Of a DNA stretch of 64,000 bases, positions 10,788 to 19,393 are shown in pieces. The DNA is from Bordetella sp. FB-8 (lineage in GTDB: Bacteria > Pseudomonadota > Gammaproteobacteria > Burkholderiales > Burkholderiaceae_B). The DNA lies in assembly GCF_000382185.1 (NCBI RefSeq), contig NZ_KB907784.1:868001-932000 (forward strand), read 5' to 3'. A program made the translations under genes and the position numbers. Each line of letters opens with the position of its first letter. The stretch's first letter is position 1. The notes below the pieces were generated by a model. It ran no database searches and was not told the DNA's origin. It saw only the letters and a program-made list of their open reading frames with translations.

Positions 10788-10817
10788 ATCGTACAAGCCT
10801 GAATTGGCGAGCGTCAA
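10788..10817 (-). promoter_or_regulatory. Predicted sigma-70-type promoter for the NiCoT gene
   Basis: On the minus strand, TTGACG (10817-10812) and TACGAT (10793-10788) are separated by 18 bp and lie about 90 bp upstream of the permease ATG, in the gap after the chelatase gene. No cobalamin-riboswitch-like conserved segment was seen between this promoter and the gene. The call rests on consensus matching only. Confidence 0.45.
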
Positions 10818-10829
10818 TTTCCAGGGCCT

Positions 10830-12586
10830 CTACTCAATGACGAACTCGTCCAACCGAAGATATACCGCAGACCATTCGTGGGCCAGTCGCCGGCAACCCT
10901 GACTGGCGGGGCGGCCCTGCCCGCAGTCGACCACGACGATCCGGTCCGCCGCGGATGGCATCGCTACCCGCTCGCGCGTATGGCCGTCGGTCAATACCCA
11001 CAGGACCCGCTCCTGGGAGACGCGTCGCCGTCGGGCGAGCGCCAGTAGCCGCGCGGCGGCCGTCATGCCCAATGCCAGCGGGGTGCCGCCCCCGCCGCAG
11101 ATGGGGTGTATCCAGCGTTCGCTCCACCACCTGGGTACGGCGGGACCGAACAAGACATTGGCATGCCCGCCGCCGAACCGGACCAATGCCACTTCGGCCC
11201 GCTCTCGGGCCAGCCGCTCGAAATATCCGAGGAGCACGCCCTTTGCCAGCGCCAAGCCGTTGCCTCGAAGCATCGAGGCCGAGCAGTCCAGCAGAAAGCA
11301 ATGAAGAACGCCAGGCTTGAGACCGTCGCGGACGAATCGCAGATGGGTTCTATGCAACGGCCGATTTCCCTTGCTCGCCAGCGTGGAAACCCACGCGATG
11401 CGACGCCCCGCGGCGGCCAGGGATCCCCGCTTGCGCTGACGGCCTGCGCCGCCGGACCACCGGGAGCCGCTGTCCAGATCAGCGGCGGCGCTTTCCCGAT
11501 GGCTCAGGGTTTTTTTGCCGGTAGCGCAACGACACCCTTGACGCGGGCGGTGCCTGTGCGTTCGGGAGGCAGATAACCCCAGCCGTCGTCATCGCGCGGC
11601 GCCGATTGCGGGGCGCCTGACTCGCTGCCTGGCGCCCCGCTCTGTTTATCGCGCTTGTTCTGTTGCTGAACCGGGTTGTCCTGGACGCCGTCGGACCGCT
11701 CGTCGGAAGACGCGTGCCGGCGATGTTTGAGCACTGCCTCGGCCACACTCTCGACATGAACCCGCGTGATGCGGTGCGCCGACTCCAGCGCGGCCAGCGC
11801 GCGCGCCGCGCGCAGCATCACCAGATCGGCACGCATTCCGTCGACCGCCGCGGCAATGCAAAGCCGGCTTACCGTTGCGTGCACATCATCCTCGAACGCA
11901 AGGCCTGCCATGGCCGACCGCGCAGCGAGAATACGCTGCCTCAGCGCCTGTTGCGCATGCGCATGCCGCTCGCGGAACACCACCGGATCGCGATCGAAAT
12001 CAAGTCGCGCCTTGACGATTTGCTCGCGTACCCGCGGGTCAAAGCAGTTCTCGATCTCGACCATCAGCCCGAACCGATCGAGCAGCTGGGGCCGCAGCTC
12101 GCCCTCTTCGGGGTTCATCGTCCCGATCAGCACGAAGCGCGCGGCATGGTGGTGGGAAACCCCGTCCCGCTCCACGACGTTGACCCCGCTTGCCGCCACA
12201 TCGAGTACGACATCGACCAGGGCATCCGCAAGCAGGTTCACTTCGTCCACATAAAGCACGCCTTCGTGCGCACGGGCCAGCAGCCCCGGCGAGAACTTGA
12301 CGCCGCCGCCGCGCAGCGCCTCGTCGATATCCAGCGTGCCTATCAGCCGCTCTTCGCTGGCGCCCAGCGGCAGCGTGACGAAACTGCCGCTGGGCAGCAG
12401 CTCGGCCAGGGAGCGAGCCGCGGTCGACTTCGCCGTTCCCCGAGGCCCGCTGACCAGCAGTCCGCCGATCGAAGGGTCGACCGCCACCAGCAGCAACGCA
12501 AGGCGCAGCGCTTGCTGGCCTATCAGCGCGGACAGCGGGAACGGCAAGGGCAATGGGGTGGTTTTTTCTGCTGAAACACGGGTCAA
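10830..12586 (-). CDS. chlD: ChlD-like chelatase medium subunit (ATPase + VWA), made by -1 frameshifting at 11510-11516
   Basis: Read through the predicted -1 shift, the product is 585 residues. It has an AAA+ ATPase (Walker A SGPRGTAKS at ~47-54, Walker B VLYVDEVNLL at ~110-119), a Gln/Pro/acid-rich linker at ~280-375, and a VWA domain with MIDAS motif DCSAS (Asp ~434), GGGGTPLA and LTDGHTRE. This is the BchD/ChlD architecture. The partner large subunit CobN lies directly upstream, so the role is ATP-driven cobalt insertion into hydrogenobyrinate diamide. The VWA frame has no ATG or GTG after its upstream stop at 11589. Its only TTG (11357) would cut into the conserved stretch before the VWA domain, though it does have an SD-like AAGGGAAA upstream. 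The start is a TTG at 12586 with SD AAGGGAG, overlapping the cobN stop. Confidence 0.78.
11457..11516 (-). promoter_or_regulatory. Predicted programmed -1 ribosomal frameshift signal (slippery heptamer plus stem-loop)
   Basis: In the ATPase frame the minus strand reads GCA AAA AAA CCC TGA, so the heptamer A AAA AAA (11516-11510) sits two codons before the stop. A spacer of 7 nt (CCCTGAG, 11509-11503) is followed by a hairpin. The outer stem is CCATCGGGA (11502-11494) with TCCCGGTGG (11465-11457), nine pairs including one G-U. The inner stem is GCCGCTG (11486-11480) with CAGCGGC (11472-11466), with a 7-nt 5' bulge and a 7-nt loop. Slipping back one base enters the VWA frame. Heptamer, spacer and stem all match known bacterial -1 signals. 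Confidence 0.8.
11504..12586 (-). CDS. ChlI-like chelatase ATPase (in-frame, unshifted product of the chlD gene)
   Basis: Ribosomes that do not shift stop at the TGA at 11506-11504 and give a 360-residue ATPase ending LPAKKP. It has the complete AAA+ core of a magnesium/cobalt chelatase small subunit: Walker A at ~47-54, Walker B at ~110-119, and sensor region LIGTMNPEEGELRPQLLDRFG. It also keeps part of the linker that leads to the VWA domain. No separate chlI gene is seen in the window. I infer that this product serves as the small subunit and forms a hexameric motor with the shifted ChlD form. A conventional annotation would simply call this gene the chelatase ATPase. Confidence 0.85.
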   Translation of the reverse strand: MTRVSAEKTTPLPLPFPLSALIGQQALRLALLLVAVDPSIGGLLVSGPRGTAKSTAARSLAELLPSGSFVTLPLGASEERLIGTLDIDEALRGGGVKFSPGLLARAHEGVLYVDEVNLLADALVDVVLDVAASGVNVVERDGVSHHHAARFVLIGTMNPEEGELRPQLLDRFGLMVEIENCFDPRVREQIVKARLDFDRDPVVFRERHAHAQQALRQRILAARSAMAGLAFEDDVHATVSRLCIAAAVDGMRADLVMLRAARALAALESAHRITRVHVESVAEAVLKHRRHASSDERSDGVQDNPVQQQNKRDKQSGAPGSESGAPQSAPRDDDGWGYLPPERTGTARVKGVVALPAKKP

Positions 12587-15500
12587 GCCAATCTCCCTTC
12601 CAGTTCCTGTTCGGCATCGAGCAGATGCGCTTGGACCTGATCTCGATAGGTGCCGGGCTCTTGCCACAGCTTGCGGTCCATGGCTTGCAGCAGGCGTTCG
12701 CAGACGGAGCGCAACGCATCCGGATTATGCCGCCGCATAAATTCGCGCGTATCCGCGTCGTTCAGACAGGCATCCGTCACGAGCGCGTATTGATGATCGG
12801 AAACCACCCGCGCGGTCGCATCGTATCCGAACAGATAATCGATCGTCGCGGCGATCTCGGCCGCGCCCTTGTAGCCATGCCGCTTGACGCCATCGAGCCA
12901 TTTCGGATTGACGACGCGCGAGCGGATCACCCGCGCGATCTCCTCGCTCAAAGGCCGGATGTGCGGTGCGTCGGGATTGCTGTGATCGGCGTGATAGACC
13001 TGGGGCTGCGTACCGGAAAAGTGACGCACAGCGGCGGTCATGCCTCCCTGGAACTGGTAATAGTCGTTCGAGTCGAGCAGATCGTGTTCCCGGTTGTCCT
13101 GGTTCTGCAGCACGACATCGATGCTGGCCAGGCGCGTCGCGAAGACGGCGTGCGCCTGTTCGCCGGAGCCGGCCTGCGTATAGGCATAACCGCCAAAAGC
13201 ACGATAGGCCTGCGCCAGATCTTCGTCGGTCTGCCAGGCGCCGGAATCGATCATCTGCTGCAGACCGGCACCGTAGCTGCCCGGCCTGGAACTGAATACC
13301 CGCCAGCCCGCCCGCTTGCGCGCCTCTGCCTCCTGGACACCGCGCGCCATCCAGGCATCGCATTCGCGCAGCACGCGCGCCCGGATCGGATTGATGTCTT
13401 GCGGTTCGTCGTCAAGACCGGCTACAGCCTGCACCGCGGCATCGAACAAATGCATCACATTGGGAAATGCGTCGCGAAAAAAACCGGACACCCGCAATGT
13501 CACATCGATGCGGGGACGATCGAGAACGCCGGCAGGCAATATCTCGAAGTCGGTCACGCGATGGCTGCCCGGCGCCCACTTTGGCCGCACGCCCAGCAAG
13601 GCGAAGGCCTGGGCGATATCGTCTCCGCCCGTGCGCATCGTGGCGGTACCCCAGATCGACAGGCCGATCCCACGCGGATAATCGCCGTGTTCCTGCACGT
13701 GGCGCTCAATCAGCTGGCGTGCGGATTTGACGCCGAGCGACCAGGCGGTCTGAGTCGGAATCGCCCGGGTGTCCACCGAATAGAAATTGCGCCCTGTCGG
13801 CAGCACGTCGGGACGGCCGCGCGAAGGCGAGCCGCTGGGTCCGGGGGGCACGAAGCGGCCTTCCAGCCCGCGCATCAGGTGACGCAGCTCCTGGCTGCCG
13901 CAGGCATCAAGCCGGGGCTGGAGGTCCTCGCGGACGCGGGCCAGCACCTCCCGAGTGGCCGGCATGTCGCGGACGAGATCGGCGCCGTCGGACACGCCGA
14001 TCTGTTCCAGAAAGCGGGTCGCCAGCAGTTCCAGCCGCTCGCGCGTGTCACCGCAATGGCGCCAGGGCGCGTCGCTGACCTGCGCAAGCAAAGCGGGACG
14101 CGCGCCGGTCCACGGCGTCGACCATTGCGCCGCCAGCGGATCGAACTGGTCGTCTAGGCGCAAGTCCCGAGCCAAGGCATCGATCAGCCCGGCATTGCGG
14201 CCCCGGCCGTCGTCAATGGGAAAACGGGCCAGCGCCAGCAGGGTATCGCGCCGTTCGCGTCCGACAGGCGAGCGGCCGAAGATATGCAGGCCATCCCGGA
14301 TCTGCGCTTCCTTCAGTTCGCACAACCATGCATCCACACGCGTCAGGAGCCGGTCTTCTTCGTCTTTTTCCGTTGGCTTGACCAGACTCAATTCGTCGTG
14401 CAACCGGTGCTCGATGATGGCATCGAGGATCATTGCGCGCAGCAGTTTCGCACGGCGCGCATCGACCATCAGCGCCTCGTAGTATTCGTCGACCTGGCGC
14501 TCCAGGTCCTGCAGCGGCCCGTAGGATTCCGCCCGTGTCAGCGGCGGCATCAGATGATCGATGATGACTGCCTGCGCGCGGCGTTTGGCCTGACTGCCCT
14601 CTCCTGGGTCGTTGACAATGAACGGATACAGATGCGGCACCGGCCCGAGGGTCAGGTCGGGCCAGCAACTGCCGCTCAGCGCGATACTCTTGCCTGGCAG
14701 CCATTCGAGGCTGCCGTGCTTGCCCACGTGCACGACGGCGTCGACCAGAAATACCTGGCGAAGCCAGAAATAAAACGCCAGATAAGCGTGCGGCGGTACG
14801 AGATCGGCATCGTGATAGCTCGCGTAGTCGCCGTCCTCGCGGGACCGCGAAGGCTGAATGCCGACGAACACGCCTGCGCAGCGCCAGCCGGCGATCATGA
14901 AGCGCCCGTTGCGCACGGTCGGATCTTCGTGAGGCAGCCCCCAGCGCTCGTTCAGGGCATCGCGCAGCTCGGCCGGCAGTCCGGCGAATTCGGCCAGATA
15001 GTCGTCCAGCGCATAGCTTTGCAGCGCAGGGCGCAGCGCTCGCGACTCGGCATCGTTGGTCACGCCTGCGGTCAGGCGCGACATCAACGCCTGGCCGTCG
15101 GAGGGAATTTCGTCGACCCGATAGCCCTCGGCGCGCAGCCGCTTCAAAATCTCGATGACAGAAGCGGGCGTATCCAGTCCCACGCCATTGCCTATGCGCC
15201 CGTCGTTGGCCGGATAGTTGGCCAGCACCAGCGCCAGACGCTTTTCATCATTGCGCCGGCTGCGCAGCCGGCACCACCGCCGGCTCAGTTCGGCCACGAA
15301 CGCCGTGCGCTCGATATCCGGCTGGTAGCGGACCACGTCCACTTCGGTTTTCTCGCAACGATAGGCCAGCCCCTTGAAGCTGATCGCGCGCGTAATGATG
15401 CGGCCGTCCACTTCGGGCAAGGCGACGTGCATCGCAATATCCCGCGAATTTAGGCCCTGGCTGTCCTTGACCCAGTCTTCCCGGTTGCCCCCGCTGAGAA

Positions 15501-16380
15501 TCACCTGGAAAACCGGCGCGTCCAGACCGAAGGCGGGCGAGCGCCCCGGATCCTCGGGCGTCGAGGCCGCGAAGGACGTGGTGTTGAGCACCAGGGTGAC
15601 CTCATGCGCATCGCATAGCCGCGCCACGAAGTCCCGGCTGGTCACGTCTTTGAGAGAGGTGATCGCGATCGGCAGCGGATTGAGGCCGCGCCGCTCCAGG
15701 GCGTCGATCAAGGCGTCAAAGACGGCCGTGTTGGCCGACTGCAGATGCGCGCGGTAGAACAGGATCGCGACAACCGGCGCACCGGGCTTCCAGCGTGCCT
15801 GCCAATCGGCGGCGACCGCCGTGTTGCTTAGCGGGTGATAGACCGCCGCGTTAGGCACGGCGACCGGCAATGCGGGTTCATCGCCCCACTCCAGCGCATG
15901 CCAGGCGATGGCGCGTAGAAAGGCCTCGGCGTTCGCTGGACCGCCCTCGCGCAAATAACGCCATAGCCGCGCGCAGAACGCCGGACTGGCCGTGCTGCGC
16001 GCGATCAAATGGGGATCTTCTTGCAGATCGCCCGAAAACATCGCCAGCATCTGCCCCTCGCGCTGGGCCAGATCGACCAATTGCTCGATCCCGTAAGGCC
16101 AATAGGCCTCGCCCCCGAGGTGATCGACCACCACGACGCGCGCATGCCGGAGTACGTCCTCCACATAGAAGTCGACCGACGCAGGCTGCCGTAAATACGT
16201 GACGTTCGCCAAACGCAAACTTGGAAAATCGTCCCCCAGTCTGTCCACCACACTCGCAAGCAGGGAGAGCGTGGTGTCGGCGGAACTGAGGACGACGATA
16301 TCGGCCGGGCGCTGGTCGATGCGAACGACACCGGCCGTATCGTCGACGAAGCCCCCGGGAACGGTGCGCAACAGATGCAT
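12583..16380 (-). CDS. cobN: Cobaltochelatase large subunit CobN
   Basis: CobN binds the corrin and cobalt and is the catalytic subunit of the aerobic cobalt chelatase. The 1265-residue length is normal for the family, and conserved stretches are visible: DAVVHVGKHGSLEWLPGK, GRNFYSVDTRAIPTQTAW, DYPRGIGLSIWGTATMRTGG and NPKWLDGVKRHGYKGA. The ATG at 16380 begins MHLLRTVPGGFVDD, as expected for CobN; the longer upstream frame is the shadow of cobW. Its stop overlaps the TTG start of the chlI/chlD gene, so large, medium and small subunits would be translated in a coupled way. Confidence 0.95.
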   Translation of the reverse strand: MHLLRTVPGGFVDDTAGVVRIDQRPADIVVLSSADTTLSLLASVVDRLGDDFPSLRLANVTYLRQPASVDFYVEDVLRHARVVVVDHLGGEAYWPYGIEQLVDLAQREGQMLAMFSGDLQEDPHLIARSTASPAFCARLWRYLREGGPANAEAFLRAIAWHALEWGDEPALPVAVPNAAVYHPLSNTAVAADWQARWKPGAPVVAILFYRAHLQSANTAVFDALIDALERRGLNPLPIAITSLKDVTSRDFVARLCDAHEVTLVLNTTSFAASTPEDPGRSPAFGLDAPVFQVILSGGNREDWVKDSQGLNSRDIAMHVALPEVDGRIITRAISFKGLAYRCEKTEVDVVRYQPDIERTAFVAELSRRWCRLRSRRNDEKRLALVLANYPANDGRIGNGVGLDTPASVIEILKRLRAEGYRVDEIPSDGQALMSRLTAGVTNDAESRALRPALQSYALDDYLAEFAGLPAELRDALNERWGLPHEDPTVRNGRFMIAGWRCAGVFVGIQPSRSREDGDYASYHDADLVPPHAYLAFYFWLRQVFLVDAVVHVGKHGSLEWLPGKSIALSGSCWPDLTLGPVPHLYPFIVNDPGEGSQAKRRAQAVIIDHLMPPLTRAESYGPLQDLERQVDEYYEALMVDARRAKLLRAMILDAIIEHRLHDELSLVKPTEKDEEDRLLTRVDAWLCELKEAQIRDGLHIFGRSPVGRERRDTLLALARFPIDDGRGRNAGLIDALARDLRLDDQFDPLAAQWSTPWTGARPALLAQVSDAPWRHCGDTRERLELLATRFLEQIGVSDGADLVRDMPATREVLARVREDLQPRLDACGSQELRHLMRGLEGRFVPPGPSGSPSRGRPDVLPTGRNFYSVDTRAIPTQTAWSLGVKSARQLIERHVQEHGDYPRGIGLSIWGTATMRTGGDDIAQAFALLGVRPKWAPGSHRVTDFEILPAGVLDRPRIDVTLRVSGFFRDAFPNVMHLFDAAVQAVAGLDDEPQDINPIRARVLRECDAWMARGVQEAEARKRAGWRVFSSRPGSYGAGLQQMIDSGAWQTDEDLAQAYRAFGGYAYTQAGSGEQAHAVFATRLASIDVVLQNQDNREHDLLDSNDYYQFQGGMTAAVRHFSGTQPQVYHADHSNPDAPHIRPLSEEIARVIRSRVVNPKWLDGVKRHGYKGAAEIAATIDYLFGYDATARVVSDHQYALVTDACLNDADTREFMRRHNPDALRSVCERLLQAMDRKLWQEPGTYRDQVQAHLLDAEQELEGRLA

Positions 16381-16418
16381 GCGTAAGCCCGGCCGACGGC
16401 GTCCGTCGCCGCTTACGC
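16381..16418 (-). repeat. Nested inverted repeat between cobW and cobN
   Basis: GCGTAAGC (16381-16388) is perfectly repeated inverted as GCTTACGC (16411-16418). Inside it CGACGG (16394-16399) pairs with CCGTCG (16403-16408). The structure covers the cobW stop codon and the whole space up to the cobN ATG, including the place where a ribosome-binding site would lie, and no poly-T follows. It may modulate cobN translation or protect a processing site. Confidence 0.5.
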
Positions 16419-17486
16419 AGCCGCCAGCGCGGCGTCGAACGCGCGCTGCAGCACGGCTGCGTCGAGATCTTCGCCGATCAGCACGAAGCGGCTGGCGTGC
16501 GCTTCGCCTTCGCGCCAATGGCGATCGAAATAGCTGTCAAAGCGCTGGCCCACGCCCTGGATCACCAAGCGCATGGCAGCCCCCGGCAACGCGGCAAAAC
16601 CCTTGGCGCGATAGATCGTGTGGTTCTCGACCAGCGTCTGCAACGCGGCGATGACCGTGTCGCGCGGGGCCGCTGCGCCAGACACGACCACGGAATCGAA
16701 CTCGTCGTGGCGGTGTCCATGACCGGGTTCGTCCGCCGAACCGTGATGATCAGGACGTTGGTCGATGGTTTCTTCGGATGCCGAGTTCAGGCCCAGGAGC
16801 ACGCTCAGGTCGAGGCGTCCGTTGCTGGCTGGGACGATCTTCACGTGGGCGGGGATTTCCTCGCGTATTAACGCCGACACGCAGGCTTGGCCGGTTGCGT
16901 CGAGCAGATCGACTTTGTTGAGTATGACCAGATCCGCCGCGCTCAGCTGATCTTCGAACAATTCATGCAACGGCGATTCATGATCGAGGTTCGGATCGGC
17001 CTTTCGCTGCGCGTCCACCGCGGCCGGATCTTGCGCGAACTGGCCGCTGGCCGCCGCCGGGCCGTCGACCATCGTGACCACCGCATCGACCGTGAAGCTG
17101 CTGCGTATGGACGGCCAGTTGAACGCCTTCACCAGCGGCTTGGGCAGCGCGAGTCCGGAGGTTTCGATCAGCACGTGATCGATCTGGCCGCGGCGCTCGA
17201 CCAGAGCCTCCATGACGGGGAAGAATTCTTCCTGCACGGTGCAGCACAGGCAGCCGTTCGATAGCTCGTACAGTTGCCCTTCGGTTTGCTTGCCGCTTTC
17301 ATCGCAACCGATGCCGCAGCCTTTGAGAATTTCCCCGTCGATGCCGAGTTCGCCGAATTCGTTGACGATCACGGCAACGCGCAGGCCGTTCGCATTGGAC
17401 AGAATGTGACGCAGCAACGTGGTTTTGCCGCTGCCGAGAAAACCCGTGATGACGGTGACCGGAATCTTGCGCATAAAGGTGGACAT
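16413..17486 (-). CDS. cobW: CobW-family GTP-dependent metallochaperone
   Basis: This 357-residue G3E-family GTPase probably delivers cobalt to the CobN chelatase. Visible motifs are the P-loop [12 protein letters not shown], the metal-binding [16 protein letters not shown] and the GTP-specificity motif LNKVDLL. A short His-rich stretch (HGHRH) follows at about residue 255, and the C-terminal CobW_C domain comes last. The ATG at 17486 is preferred, with a second ATG four codons later; the longer frame adds unrelated residues. A perfect TATAAT lies on this strand at 17538-17533 but has no good -35. It heads the minus-strand run cobW-cobN-chlI/D. Confidence 0.93.
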   Translation of the reverse strand: MSTFMRKIPVTVITGFLGSGKTTLLRHILSNANGLRVAVIVNEFGELGIDGEILKGCGIGCDESGKQTEGQLYELSNGCLCCTVQEEFFPVMEALVERRGQIDHVLIETSGLALPKPLVKAFNWPSIRSSFTVDAVVTMVDGPAAASGQFAQDPAAVDAQRKADPNLDHESPLHELFEDQLSAADLVILNKVDLLDATGQACVSALIREEIPAHVKIVPASNGRLDLSVLLGLNSASEETIDQRPDHHGSADEPGHGHRHDEFDSVVVSGAAAPRDTVIAALQTLVENHTIYRAKGFAALPGAAMRLVIQGVGQRFDSYFDRHWREGEAHASRFVLIGEDLDAAVLQRAFDAALAAA

Positions 17487-17582
17487 GGATGTGATGCGGG
17501 GAAAGCCCGCCAAAGCGCTCTGCAAGAGCAGGATTATACTTTTCGCAATCGAGCGCATCCGCGCTGCCTACCCGCATCGCCC

Positions 17583-18380
17583 ATGAGCACCCAAGACACC
17601 CTCACCATTGCTGGCCGCCAATACACCTCGCGCCTGATCGTCGGCACCGGCAAGTACCAGGATTTCGAGCAGACCCGCGCCGCGCTGGAGGCCAGCGGCG
17701 CCCAGATCGTCACCGTGGCCATACGCCGCACCAATCTGGGCCAGAACCCGGGCGAGCCCAATCTGCTCGACCACGTGCCGATGTCCAGGTTCACCCTGCT
17801 GCCCAACACGGCCGGCTGCTATACCGCCGAAGACGCGGTGCGCACGCTGCGCCTGGCGCGCGAACTGCTGGACGGGCACGACCTGGTCAAGCTCGAGGTG
17901 CTGGGCGATCCGCAAACCCTCTTTCCCAACATGCCCGAGACGCTCAAGGCCACCAAGACGCTGGTGGACGAGGGATTCAAGGTCATGGTGTATTGCGCCG
18001 ACGACCCCATCCAGGCCCGCATGCTGGAAGACCTGGGCGCCTGCGCGATCATGCCGCTGGCCTCGCTGATCGGCTCGGGCATGGGCATCCTCAACCCCTG
18101 GAACCTGCGCCTGATCATCGACCAGGCGCGCGTGCCCGTGCTGGTCGACGCCGGCGTGGGCACGGCATCGGACGCCGCCATCGCCATGGAACTGGGCTGC
18201 GACGGCGTGCTCATGAACAGCGCCATCGCCCACGCGCGCGATCCGGTGCGCATGGGCCGCGCCATGAAGCTCGCCATCGAAGCCGGCCGCGAGGCATTCC
18301 TGGCCGGCCGCATGCCCAAGAAGCTCTACAGCGCGATCCCCAGCTCGCCCACCGAAGGGCTGATCACAGCGAAAAAATAA
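17583..18380 (+). CDS. thiG: Thiazole synthase ThiG
   Basis: ThiG forms the thiazole phosphate ring of thiamine from deoxyxylulose phosphate, ThiS-thiocarboxylate and an imine. The 265-residue protein shows [16 protein letters not shown], the Schiff-base lysine motif [16 protein letters not shown], and the phosphate-binding [15 protein letters not shown]. The ATG at 17583 lies right before the conserved N-terminus. thiD follows 2 bp downstream. No TPP-riboswitch conserved sequence was seen in the 96-bp gap to cobW, and thiS, thiO and thiE are not in the window. Confidence 0.96.
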   Translation: MSTQDTLTIAGRQYTSRLIVGTGKYQDFEQTRAALEASGAQIVTVAIRRTNLGQNPGEPNLLDHVPMSRFTLLPNTAGCYTAEDAVRTLRLARELLDGHDLVKLEVLGDPQTLFPNMPETLKATKTLVDEGFKVMVYCADDPIQARMLEDLGACAIMPLASLIGSGMGILNPWNLRLIIDQARVPVLVDAGVGTASDAAIAMELGCDGVLMNSAIAHARDPVRMGRAMKLAIEAGREAFLAGRMPKKLYSAIPSSPTEGLITAKK

Positions 18381-18382
18381 GC

Positions 18383-19210
18383 GTGCCCGCAGACCGACCC
18401 ATCCCCCACGTCCTGAGCATCGCCGGCGTGGACCCCTCCGGCGGCGCCGGCATCCTGGCCGACATCAAGGCCATGAGTGCGCTGGGCGCCTACGGCTGCG
18501 CGGTCGTGGCCGCCATGACCGCGCAGAACACGCAAGGCGTCGCCGACGTCGCCCCCGTACCGCCCGCTTTCGTGGCCCGGCAGATCGACACACTGTTCGC
18601 CGACGTGCGCATCGACGCCGTCAAGACCGGCATGCTGGGCCAGCAGCCCGTCATCGCCGCGGTGGCCGAGCGGCTGGACCACTGGCAGCCGGTCCACTTC
18701 GTCCTCGATCCCGTCATGGTTTCGACCAGCGGCGCCCTGTTGCTCGAGCGCAACGCCATCGGCACGCTGCGCGATGCCCTGCTGCCCCTGGCGACGGTCA
18801 TCACGCCCAACCTGCCTGAAGCCGGCGTGCTGCTGGACGAGCGTCCCGTGGAAACCGTCCGCGAAATGCGCCGCGCGGCCGAGCGCCTGCGCGACAAGAT
18901 GGCCTACAGCGGCCGCCGCTGGGTCCTGCTCAAGGGCGGCCACCTGCCCGGCAGCGAGGCGGCGCTGGACCTGCTGCACGACGGCGACCGCATGATCGAA
19001 CTGGCCGCACCTCGCATCGACACCCGCAACACCCACGGCACCGGCTGCACCCTTTCGGCCGCGCTGGCCGCGCTGCTGCCGCAGATCGACGACGTGCCCG
19101 AGGCAGCCAGGCGCGCCAAGGCCTATCTGACCGAGGCCCTGCGACAAGCCGGCCGGCTGGACATCGGCAAAGGCCACGGGCCGGTGCACCACTTTCACGC
19201 CTGGTGGTGA
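18383..19210 (+). CDS. thiD: Hydroxymethylpyrimidine/phosphomethylpyrimidine kinase ThiD
   Basis: ThiD phosphorylates HMP and HMP-P to the diphosphate used for thiamine phosphate synthesis. The 275-residue protein shows VLSIAGVDPSGGAGILADIK, VLDPVMVSTSGALLL, and the anion-hole motif NTHGTGCTLSAALAALL of the ribokinase-like family. A GTG at 18383 is the only sensible start, two bases after the thiG stop, so it is probably translated by coupling with thiG. The C-terminus ends with a His-rich GPVHHFHAWW, a common variant in beta-proteobacteria. Confidence 0.95.
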   Translation: MPADRPIPHVLSIAGVDPSGGAGILADIKAMSALGAYGCAVVAAMTAQNTQGVADVAPVPPAFVARQIDTLFADVRIDAVKTGMLGQQPVIAAVAERLDHWQPVHFVLDPVMVSTSGALLLERNAIGTLRDALLPLATVITPNLPEAGVLLDERPVETVREMRRAAERLRDKMAYSGRRWVLLKGGHLPGSEAALDLLHDGDRMIELAAPRIDTRNTHGTGCTLSAALAALLPQIDDVPEAARRAKAYLTEALRQAGRLDIGKGHGPVHHFHAWW

Positions 19211-19393
19211 GGCCCGGGGCGCCTACACCGCCGCCGCATCAAGCCGGCAGGCGCTCTCGGCTCAAACCGACCAGGCCGATCCGGATGCCCAGCACGACCA
19301 CGGCCCTGGCGGCTTAAGAACTCAATAAGCTACAAAGCGTTAAAATTGATCATTATCCTTAGACCAGACCGCCACGAGCGCCAAGAGTCGTCC

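Noticed and set aside
10697..10829. Cobalamin riboswitch upstream of the cobalt permease
   Set aside because: The gap is only about 130 bp and I could not find the conserved core segments; a simple promoter explains it.
10830..11357. VWA domain as an independent gene starting at a TTG
   Set aside because: The conserved sequence continues about 20 codons upstream of this TTG in the same frame and reaches the slippery site, so it is better explained as the shifted part of ChlD. It remains an alternative because an SD-like AAGGGAAA precedes the TTG.
17487..17582. TPP riboswitch or promoter pair between cobW and thiG
   Set aside because: No THI-box conserved sequence is present. A TATAAT on the minus strand and TATACT on the plus strand both lack a suitable -35 box.
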